A stretch of DNA of 64,000 nucleotides from Hordeum vulgare subsp. vulgare. Taxonomy: Eukaryota > Streptophyta > Magnoliopsida > Poales > Poaceae. A program made the position numbers and the translations under genes. A model generated the notes under the pieces. The model saw only the letters and a program-made list of their open reading frames with translations. It was not told the origin of the DNA and did no database searches. Below are positions 55,544 to 64,000 of the stretch, piece by piece (positions within the stretch are counted from its first letter, which is position 1; each line of letters opens with the position of its first letter). The DNA lies in contig NC_058524.1 of assembly GCF_904849725.1 (NCBI RefSeq), positions 507,268,263 through 507,332,262 on the forward strand, read 5' to 3'.

Positions 55544-57086
55544 TGATTGCGTTTGTTTCCTTCCAAGCTTACAGGGTGAGGTAGCACAACGACAACAAGT
55601 ACTTCTCTCAGTTATGAAACCAAGGTATCGTTCCAGTAGGAAGATACACAAGAATATCTAAGCAGCAGGTGCACACAAATAGCAAATCCTCGCAACCCAC
55701 CGGGTGGAGCGTTTGTCAATCGCTCATGGGTAAAGTAAGGATAGATTGATAGATGCAAATAAGAGTGATAGCAAATGAAAAGCAGCAAGGTATTTTTATG
55801 TTTTCGATAATATAGATATGAAAATAAAAGAGCAAATTAAATAAAAAGCGATAACAAAGTAGAGATTGCAAATAGATGATATGAAGTAGACCCGGGGGCG
55901 TAGGTTTCACTAGTTGCTTCTCTCAAGAAAATAGGAAACAGTGGGTAGACAAATTACTGTTGGGCAATTCATAGAAGAGAAAATAGTTATGACGATATTC
56001 AAGACAATGATCATGTATATAGACATCACGTCCAAGACAAGTAGAACATCTTCTGCGTGCATCTACTTCTATTACTCCAGACATCGACCGCTATCCAGCA
56101 TGCATCTAGTGTATTGATTTCATGGAGAAATGGAGTAATGCCTTAAGAATGACGACATGATGTAGACAAGATCTATTCATGTGGGAATAGACCCCATCGT
56201 TTTATCCTTGATAGAAACGATACAGGCGTGTCATGTCTCTTTCTGTCATTGAGATTGAGAATTGCAAGATCGAACCCATCACAAAGCACATCTTCCCATT
56301 GCAAGATAAAATATGAAGTTGGCCACACAAAAACCAAATATCAGAGAAGAAATACAAGGCTATAATAATCAAGCATGAATATGTTTTGATAAATCTGATC
56401 ATAAACTTACAATTCATTAGATCCCAACAAACACACCACAAAAGAAAGAGTTACATCATATGGATCTCTAAGAGACCATTGTATTGAGAAACAAAACGAG
56501 AGACAAAGCCATCTAGCTACTACCTACGGACCCATAGGTCTGATATGAACTACTCAGGCATCATCAAAGGAGTACCAATGAGGATAGTGAACCCCTCTGT
56601 GATCGTGTTCCTCTCCGGAACGGGCTCTAGCTTAGATTTTATGGCTTCTGGAACTTGAGGCAGCTTAAATGATTTTTCGCCGACTCCCCAAAGTTTTTCT
56701 AAATATTGGGGTATTTGTAGACATAAGAGGTAGTGGAGGAGACGTCTGAGGGCGACACTAGACACTAGGCCACGCCAAGGGCCCTGGGCGTGCCCTCGTG
56801 TCTAATGGGATGCCTAGGCCTCGTCTTGTACTCATTCTTGGCTCCCAAGTTTCCTTCTGGTCCAAAAAAATCTCCATGAAGTTTCGTTCCATTTGAAATT
56901 CATCTGATTTCGATTTCCTGCAAAGGAAAATCTAGCAAAAAACAACAACTGGCACTAGGCACCATCTCAATATGTTAGTCCCAAAAAATGATATAAAGTT
57001 GCTATAAAATGATCATAAAATATCCAAGAATGATAATATAACAACATGGAACAATAAAAAATTATAGATATATTGGAGACGTAACA
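55544..57086 (-). repeat. Athila-type 3' LTR (remnant A)
   Basis: Plus-strand start TGATTGCGTTTGTTTCC, end TTGGAGACGTAACA. On the minus strand it is preceded by AAGCTTGGGCATGT, a polypurine tract, so it is a 3' LTR. The inner parts match other Athila LTRs here (GAAACCAAGGTATCG, AGGTCTGATATGAACTACTC). The outer dinucleotides have drifted. Confidence 0.75.
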
Positions 57087-58207
57087 ACATGCCCAAGCTT
57101 AATTCCTGCTCGTCCTCGAGTAGGTATGATAAAAACATATATTTTTATGTGGAATGCTTCCTCACATGTTCATCACATTCATTTTCTTTTTAGCATGGAC
57201 ATATGGACTTGAAAATGATGCAAAGCAATAGTTTATATATAGTTTGACATGAAAATTTCAATACTCAAGCATATCAACAAGAAACCAAGCCTTTCAAAAT
57301 ATCAACGCTAAAGAATGTTATCCCTAGCCTATCATGCTATATCATTGATCCATTCATGCAACACACTCAAATATTAACTACGTCCAATGCTCAAGTATGA
57401 TAATGTTGTTCCTTAGTTGGTGTTTTATAAGAGAAGATGGAGACTCAAATTGAAAATAAAAATTGCATAAAGTAAATAGATTGGCCCTTCGCAGAGGGAA
57501 GCAGGGAATTGTAGAGGTGTGAGAGCTCAAAGTGAAAAAAAACTTAGAGATAAAATAATTAGGTGGTATGATTTTCCTGTCAACAAAAACAACTAAGTGT
57601 TTCCAATATCCTCAATGCTAAACAAATTATAGGCGGTTCCCAAACTGATTTTTTTCCTTTTTCCACCATTATTTCACATTCCATGGCTAGCCCTATCCAC
57701 CGGTACTGTCCATACCAACACTTTCCAAGGAATTTATTATTTGACAACATAAAATATATATTTTGCATTTTGGGACTCGACATCGCTATTACAACATACT
57801 TTCATGCAATGATAAGTGAATAAACACTCATCTTGAGAATAACTTATTTAACATGGAAGATACCAACCACCCCTCGCCGCTTCATCAGCGGTATGGGAAC
57901 ACTAAATATAAATTTAGTTTGAACATTAGAGTTTGCACTTGCAAACTTACTTGAACAACGTTGAAATACTGTATATAGGTAGGTATGGTGGACTCATTTG
58001 GGACAACTTTACGTTTAGGATTTGCATGCACAAGTAATATTCCATCTTAGTACAAGTGAAGGCTAGCAAATAGATTGAGAAGCGCCCAAACAATGAATGA
58101 AAACCATCATAAGTGAACATTAAACATAACTAACACCGAATAATGCAAGACAAGTAGGATGTAATTTCATAGCATAATTATTGACTTCATGTGCACGCAT
58201 AGGGAAT
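57087..58207 (-). mobile_element. Athila-type internal remnant A
   Basis: Non-coding sequence upstream of the polypurine tract, homologous to 36059-37200 of the Athila element above. It is cut at 58207 by another LTR. No gene is seen. Confidence 0.65.
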
Positions 58208-59754
58208 TGCTACTTCTTGAGCTTGCGTTGGTTTTCCCTTAAGGAAGAAAGGTGATGCTGCAAAGTAGATAAGTATTTCCCTTAGTTTGTTGAAAACCAA
58301 GGTATCAATCCATTAGGAGGAACTAGCAAGGCCCATTCTTAGCACCTACACAAACAATCAAACACTTGCACCCAATGCTAAAAAGGGGTTGTCAATCCCT
58401 TAACGGTTATTTGCAAGGATGAGATCTGATAGAGATAGATATAAAAGATTGCTAGAACTAAAAGTAAAACAAAAGTAAATAAATGGCAGCAATATATTTT
58501 TGGTATTTTTGGTTTATAGATCTGAAAGTATAATATGGAAAATAGACCCCGGGGCCATAGGTTTCACTAGAGGTTTCTCTCATGAAGGAAAATAATACGG
58601 TGGTTGAACAAATTACTGTCGAGCAATTGATAGAAAAGCGAATAATTATGAAGATATACAAGGCAATGATTATCCATATAGGGATCACGTCCGTGTCAAG
58701 TAGACTGAAACGATTCTGCGTCTACTACTATTACTCCACACATCAACCGAATCCTGCCTGCATCTAGATTATTAAGTTCATGAAGAACAGAGTAACACAA
58801 TAGGTAAGATGACATGATGTAGATGGATAAACTCAGGCAATATGATGAATACCCCATCTTTTTATCCTCGATGGCAACAATACAATACGTGCATTGCTAC
58901 CCCTATTTCTAAGATTGAACCCAAAACTAAGCACTTCTCCCATTGCAAGAATTACCAATCTAGTTGGCCAAACCAAACTAATAACTCAAAGAGACTTGCT
59001 AAGATATGAAATCATGCATATAAGAATTCACAGAAGATTCAAATATTATTCATATATAATCTGAACATAAACCCACAATTCATCGGATCTCGACAAACAC
59101 ACCGCAAAAGAGTATTACATCGGATAGATCTGCATGAAGATCATGAAGAACATGTTATTGAAGAACAAAGAGAGAGAACAAGCCATCTAGTTACTAGATA
59201 TGGACTCATAGGTTTGTGTTGAACTACTCACGCATCATCGGAGGGGCAATGGAGTTGATGTAGATGCCCTCCATGATCGATTCCCCCTCCGGCAAATTAT
59301 CGAAAAGCCTCCCAGATTGGATCTCACGGGAATAGAGGCTCCCGGCGGTGGAAAAGTAATTTTGGTGTTGTTCTGGTATTGGGGGAATATTTGGGAATTT
59401 ATAGGACGAAGATTAGGGTTAGGAGGCATGCAGGGGGCCCACAAGCCAGGGGGCGCGCCTTGCAGGCTTGTCGTCTCTTGGAACATTTCGTGTCCCCTTC
59501 TCCAAGTCTGGCACGTTTCTTCTGGTCCAAGAAAAATCATTCCGCGGATTTTATTCCATTTGGACTCCGTTTAATATACCTTATCTGCAATACTCAAAAA
59601 CATGGAAAAAATAGAAACTGACACTAATCTCAAGGTTAATAGGTTAGTCCCAAAAATAATATAAAATAGCATATTAATGCATATAAAACATCCAAAACAG
59701 ATAATATAATAGCATGGAACAATAACAAATTATTGATATGTTGGAGACATATCA
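58208..59754 (-). repeat. Athila-type 3' LTR (remnant B)
   Basis: Plus-strand start TGCTACTTCTTGAGCTTGCG and end TTGGAGACATATCA, followed by a reversed polypurine tract (GCATCCCCAAGCTTAA). It is about the same length as remnant A, but differs widely in sequence. Confidence 0.78.
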
Positions 59755-60276
59755 AGCATCCCCAAGCTTAATCCCTAGTCATCCTCGAGTAGGTAAATGA
59801 TAAAAACAAAATTTTTGATGTGCAATGCTACCTAACATATTTATCCATGTAATATTATTTAGTGTGGCATGAATATTCAGATCCATAAGATTCAAAACAA
59901 AAGTCTATGACATAAAAATAATAATACTTCAAGCATACTAACAAGAGAATTGCGTCCTTTCGAAATAACATGGCCTTAGAAAGTTATCCCTACAAAATAA
60001 TATGGTCTGGCTATGCTCCATCTTCCCCACACAAAGTATCTAAATCATGCGCAACCCCAATGAAAGTCAAACAATTGTTCACACTTTTATGTTCTCAAAC
60101 CTTTTCAACTCTCACGCAATACATGAGCGTGAGCCATGGATATAACACTATAGGTGAAATAGAATATGGTGGAGGTTCCAAGAAAAAAAGGAGAAGATAG
60201 TCTCACATCAACTATGCGTATCAACGGGCTTTGGAGATGCCCATCAATAGATATCAATGTGAGTGAGTCGGGATTG
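59755..60276 (-). mobile_element. Athila-type internal remnant B
   Basis: Minus-strand match to the last 0.5 kb of the spacer of element 47917-55218 (phrases such as ACATTGATATCTATTGATG and TGGTGGAGGTTCCAAG occur in both). It is cut at 60276 by a plus-strand gypsy LTR. Confidence 0.7.
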
Positions 60277-60825
60277 TGTTGGGGATATTACCCGCTGTAT
60301 GACCCGCCCTATTGGGCCGGGTCAGGTTCATGGTGACTCAACATTCATGATTCAAGATGGCCTCAGATCCAGGACACAGAAGGTATGAGGTGATCTCCAC
60401 CAGAGAGCCGTCCGAGCCCAAGGGCCCAGATGGGGACTCAAGGCCCAAGAAGAGGAAGACTCGCCGGATAGTTTCCCTGCTTGAGAGGCACGGCGGCTTA
60501 GAGATATGTGAGGTCACGGTTTATGATGTGGCCTGGACTCTTGTAAACCTAGGGCCTCAACCTGTATATAAAGGCGAGTCTCTAGGGTAGAAAGATTAAG
60601 TTACAATCCATCGAGAGCTAGGTCAGGCGAGTTACACACCCTTGTAATCCATTCCACCATCAATATACACAAATCAGGACGTAGACTTTTATCTCCATCG
60701 GAGGGGCCGAACCTGGGTAAACCCGAGTCTCGCTTTCGCTTAACCAATTTGAGTCGCCACCAAGGTGCACTGGCTCCATCTCTAAGTCCTTTCAGGAGGA
60801 CATCTGCCATGACAAAACCATGATA
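60277..60825 (+). repeat. Gypsy 5' LTR, 549 bp
   Basis: Starts TGTTGGGGATATTACC. It contains CTGTATATAAAGGCGAG, a plausible TATA box near 60560, and ends just before a primer-binding site, where the final CA has become TA. No 3' copy lies in the window. Confidence 0.75.
60560..60568 (+). promoter_or_regulatory. TATA box of the gypsy LTR
   Basis: TATATAAAG in the middle of the LTR, at the usual place for an LTR promoter. The start site is not determined. Confidence 0.6.
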
Positions 60826-60827
60826 GT

Positions 60828-60845
60828 TGGCGCCCACTGTGGTGC
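60828..60845 (+). other. Primer-binding site, TGGCGCCCAC type
   Basis: TGGCGCCCACTGTGGTGC follows the LTR by two bases. This primer class differs from the Asp type of the Athila elements and is common in Tat-like gypsy elements of cereals. I cannot name the tRNA with certainty. Confidence 0.75.
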
Positions 60846-60898
60846 TACCGCACGGTGCAGTTGAGTTCTCAAAGGGAACCCTTCCGACGGTCGGCCTC

Positions 60899-61240
60899 AT
60901 GACTAAGAGCCGCCGCGGGAAGTACTACGTCGACAACTCTCAGTGGGGCCCAGATGCCGATTCAATCGAATCTGGTTATCGGGTCCCCTTCGGCAAGATC
61001 CACGTCTTCATTGGCAATATTGGGGTTCCCGTACCTGAGCCGGACATCTGCACCGACATTGTCAAGCCATCTTGGTTCACGCAACCCGCCAAGCGTCAGG
61101 TCAGGCCGCAACATGTTTTTGTTGGTTTTACGCAGGGGCGATCGACATGGCAGGAGCAGCGGCGGCTCGGCCGACCGCGGCGGATCACAACGGATCCAGC
61201 GGGTTGGGCAAGACTTCGGCTCAGGCCATGGCGGATCTAG
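60899..61240 (+). CDS. Leader ORF of the gypsy element
   Basis: An open frame of 113 codons between the primer site and gag (MTKSRRGKYYVDNSQWGPDA, VPFGKIHVFIGNIGVPVPEP, WFTQPAKRQVRPQHVFVGFT). Function unknown. Its compositional regularity suggests a real protein of the element, but I cannot tie it to a domain. An in-frame ATG lies at 60827, inside the primer site, so the 60899 start is a choice. It overlaps the gag start at 61147. Confidence 0.5.
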   Translation: MTKSRRGKYYVDNSQWGPDADSIESGYRVPFGKIHVFIGNIGVPVPEPDICTDIVKPSWFTQPAKRQVRPQHVFVGFTQGRSTWQEQRRLGRPRRITTDPAGWARLRLRPWRI

Positions 61241-61414
61241 CGGCGGAGATGTCCAAACTCACGGCGGCCGCCATGACCGTGGAAAACTAAGAAGAGGTTA
61301 ATGCCAAATTGGAAAAGCTGAGGGAGGAAATGCCCAAGATCCAGCGCGAAATCGAAGGCGAGGCCACCCGGATGGCGAACCAGCAGGCCTAGATCGCCAG
61401 GGAGACAGAACGGC
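61147..61414 (+). pseudogene. Gypsy gag N-terminus, truncated
   Basis: From ATG at 61147 (MAGAAAARPTAADHNGSSGL) the reading enters a coiled-coil (ADLAAEMSKLTAAAMTVEN) that continues as VNAKLEKLREEMPKIQREIE past a TAA at about 61288, with a second stop (TAG) near 61390. It is then cut at 61415 by the 5-kb LTR. Coiled-coil N-termini of this kind precede the capsid core in Tat-like gag. Confidence 0.65.
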
Positions 61415-63255
61415 TGTAACACCCTGTGTTTAGCTTTCCTGACTAATTAACTTATTTGAAAAACTAGGACCAATTAAAAAAACATTGTGAATGCTTGTGA
61501 TGCTTGAAGTGACTATTGTTTGCTTGCTTGCTTATATGCTTGTGATAGATTGTCCACAATAATTCTTGCTACATTCCACACTCAACTCCTTAGCCCAAAA
61601 CTCGTGCCTAATGATCTTGACATGTGTTTAGGACAAGAAATCAGTTTTTTTACCAAATATTATTTTCACCAAAATGCATTTCCTTGAATTAAGTTTTCAA
61701 AACCCGTGAGATGAGATTTTTATTACAAGTCCTCAAATTAGGGAATTTATTTTGCACCAATTATTTTATTTAGAACCTATTGTCAAAGTGTCTTTCAAAA
61801 ACCACAATATTATTATTTTAAAAGTTATTTTATAATTTTATTTAAATGCCTTTCTGTGAGGTCAGAAATGGTCTCTTATGAAGGAATGCTATTTTTATTG
61901 CTTTCAAAATATTTGAGAAAATTTAGGGAAACTCAGTGAGCATATATATTCCATATATATGAGTTTCAACACATGGTCATGTTGAAAATATTGGTCAAAC
62001 CCTTCAAAACCCTTCCTTCCTATTTCAAGCTTTTGGAATATTTCTATAAGAAAAATTCTACATAAATTCGTGTAAAATTCTAACATGTCATCTATGATAT
62101 GGTTGATGATCTTGCCAAGTTTCATCTCAATCCAAGTTGATTTGAGTCCCCTACTTATTCTAAAACCCTATTTGTCCAGATCCAAATTTGAGCAACTCTA
62201 CATTGTCAATTATCTCCAAATGTGCTCAAATTTGGCAGACATGTTCTGATACTCCAATAATGCATCCACACCAAGTGGTGTATCTAGGAGAATAGAAGAA
62301 CTTATCCCAAGCCCCTCAAAACCATCTCTGTCAATTTCTGACTTTGGGAAACTTTACATTATAAAGTTTCTCAATTGACCCCAAAATTTTTGTGCATGCC
62401 TTAATGCTCAAATAATGCCCCCACACCAAATATTGGATTTGTGGGAATTGATTTGAATGGATTTGTAGTCAGAAAGCCATTTCTGCCCATTTCATGGGTT
62501 TTCCAAGTCTAAATTGGAAACCTTCTCCACCAAATCCCAAATTTGGTGTCCAAGCTTATTTTATCTATTATTTGATCCTATTAAGTTTCATATCCATTAA
62601 AGTCCATCTGGTTGCTCTGCCACTCATCAAACACCTTGTGTGCATTCACTTTATTGGCTACTTTGGCTACTTCCACTTGATCCCTTGAGCCCAGCTTTCT
62701 ACCACAACTTCATATAGTTACATTTTACCTCCAGTAACATTTCCATGGACACTGGTCAATTATTGGAGAGATGCTCCTTGTAAATATCCTTATTTTACCC
62801 TTGGAATAACTATTTTACCCCTCTTGCCCCACTTATGTTTAAGCCAAAGCCCCCACCTCTTGCCAGAGGGTTCCTAGCATCCCAAAGCATTGTTTCAAGC
62901 CTAGAGATGGCATGCTCATGTGGAGAAAATGAGCAGCACATCCTCAAGTTGATTTCTGGCTAAAAAGTAGCTTTGTACAACAAGTACTAGCTACCCTCCC
63001 TTGCTTGAGCTGAAACTTTGTGGAAGTGTAGTCCTTTCAAGCCTAAGGCTACTAGACATGTCTTTTCCCCATTATCTCTCGTGTGAGTGCCCTCATTAGT
63101 AGCCCTAAGTTTGCTACTGCAAACTTAACAGCAGTTAAAACCCCACATAGACAGTTCCAACTTGGTCCAAACTTCAACAGTACATTGTGGCAAACATGCC
63201 TTGCATGTTTGACACCTTAGCCTAGCCGAGGGGTGGCCCAGGACACCAAGTGGGG
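61415..63255 (+). repeat. Long LTR (LARD/Sukkula-like), 5' part
   Basis: Starts TGTAACACCCTGTGTTTAGC. The first 1.8 kb matches, in reverse, 7089 down to about 5230 of the left copy (for example TTCATGGGTTTTCCAAGTCT at 62495). The copy is interrupted near 63255 by another LTR, within GGTGGTGACCAC. It has no coding sequence. Confidence 0.82.
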
Positions 63256-64000
63256 TGGTGACCACACGTACATCCATTTTGCATCATGCTTTGATGTTGA
63301 TATTTATCGCTTTATGGGCTGTTATTATACTTTGTGGAACCATAATTATGCCTTTTATCTCTTATTTTGCAAGGTTTATTTGAAGAGGGAGAATACCGGC
63401 AACTGGGATTCTGGACTGGAAAAGGAGCAAGTATGAGTCCTCTATTCTGCGCAACTCCAAATGCCCTGAAAATCAACGTGGATTTTTTTGGAAATATATA
63501 AAAGATACTGGGCGAAAGAAGTGTTAGAGGGGAGCAACCAGGGGCCCACAAGCCTGGTTGTCGCCGTCTACCCCCCTGGCCACGGTAATAGGGGTTGTGG
63601 GCACCCTGGTGGCCAACTGGCCCCCCTCTTTTGCTATATGATGGGTTTCGTCCTAGAAAAAATCAGGGTGGAGCTTTTTTGTGGATTCGCCGCCGCCACG
63701 AGGCGGAACTTGAGCAGAACTAATCTAGGGCTCCGGCAGGACGATCCTGCCGGGGAAACTTCCCTCCCGGAGGGGAAAATCATCGCCTTCGTCATCACCA
63801 ACACTCCTCTCATCGGAGGGGAGTCATCTCCATCAACATCTTCATCAGCACCATCTCCTCTCCAAACCCTAGTTCATATCTTGTAACCAATCTTCGTCTC
63901 GCGACTCCGATTGGTACTTGTAAGGTTGCTAGTAGTGTTGATTACTCTTTGTAGTTGATGCTAGTTGGGTTACTTGGTGGAAGAGTTTATGTTCAGATCC
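63256..64000 (+). repeat. Athila-type LTR, 5' part, running off the window
   Basis: From about 63262 (ACATCCATTTTGCATCATGC) the sequence follows an Athila-type LTR whose opposite-strand relative is split at 27132-32775. Shared stretches include GTAGTTGATGCTAGTTGG-like and TGTTCAGATCC wording. The exact start is blurred because the first bases have mutated. It could be a full element or a solo LTR. Confidence 0.7.

Overview
This window looks like an intergenic stretch from a Triticeae grass genome (wheat, Aegilops, barley or rye type). The evidence is nested Ty3/gypsy elements of the Athila and Tat type with plant tRNA primer sites, a very long LTR of about 5 kb as in the Sukkula/LARD class, a CACTA element with TTTGCCGTCTGCC subterminal repeats, Stowaway MITEs beginning CTCCCTCC or CTCCGTCC, and a canonical Helitron. 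I see no intact host gene. Recognisable coding sequence is either transposon-derived or broken by stops and frameshifts. Family names come from recognition and were not searched.

Layout. 1-8100: a minus-strand retrotransposon with a 5-kb LTR (2089-7089) that has internal sequence on both sides, so it is a tandem or recombinant copy. 8100-13180: a decayed region with a Stowaway MITE, a gypsy RT fragment, a 245-bp tandem repeat, two minus-strand pseudogenes whose stops are all TAG, and the start of a 502-bp tandem repeat. 13185-20522: a complete CACTA element (TSD AAG) inserted in that repeat. It holds ten hairpin-prone units of about 380 bp, an open gag-protease fragment and a G-rich block. 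20526-25440: the rest of the 502-bp array, two more MITEs, a broken conserved hypothetical gene, a pseudogene of a WRN/RNase D-type 3'-5' exonuclease, and a CACTA-like end.

25441-32775: a minus-strand Athila remnant whose LTR is split by a 4.3-kb non-autonomous Helitron (27585-31895), which itself carries a Harbinger-type MITE. 32776-55543: one old minus-strand Tat-lineage gypsy element (gag, protease, RT, RNase H, integrase in order) cut apart by three later insertions: an Athila element (34762-44110), a solo LTR (44705-46252) and a complete Athila-type element (47917-55218). 55544-60276: two stacked 3' LTR plus internal remnants of Athila elements on the minus strand. 60277-61414: the 5' end of a plus-strand gypsy element. 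61415-64000: a plus-strand copy of the 5-kb LTR, itself interrupted near 63256 by another Athila-type LTR.

The insertions give a relative order. The Tat element and the 502-bp array are hosts, and the Athila elements, CACTA and Helitron are younger guests. Exact target-site duplications support the CACTA, the 47917-55218 element, the solo LTR and the MITEs. The Athila elements that can be read through lack RT and integrase, so they must have depended on enzymes made elsewhere.
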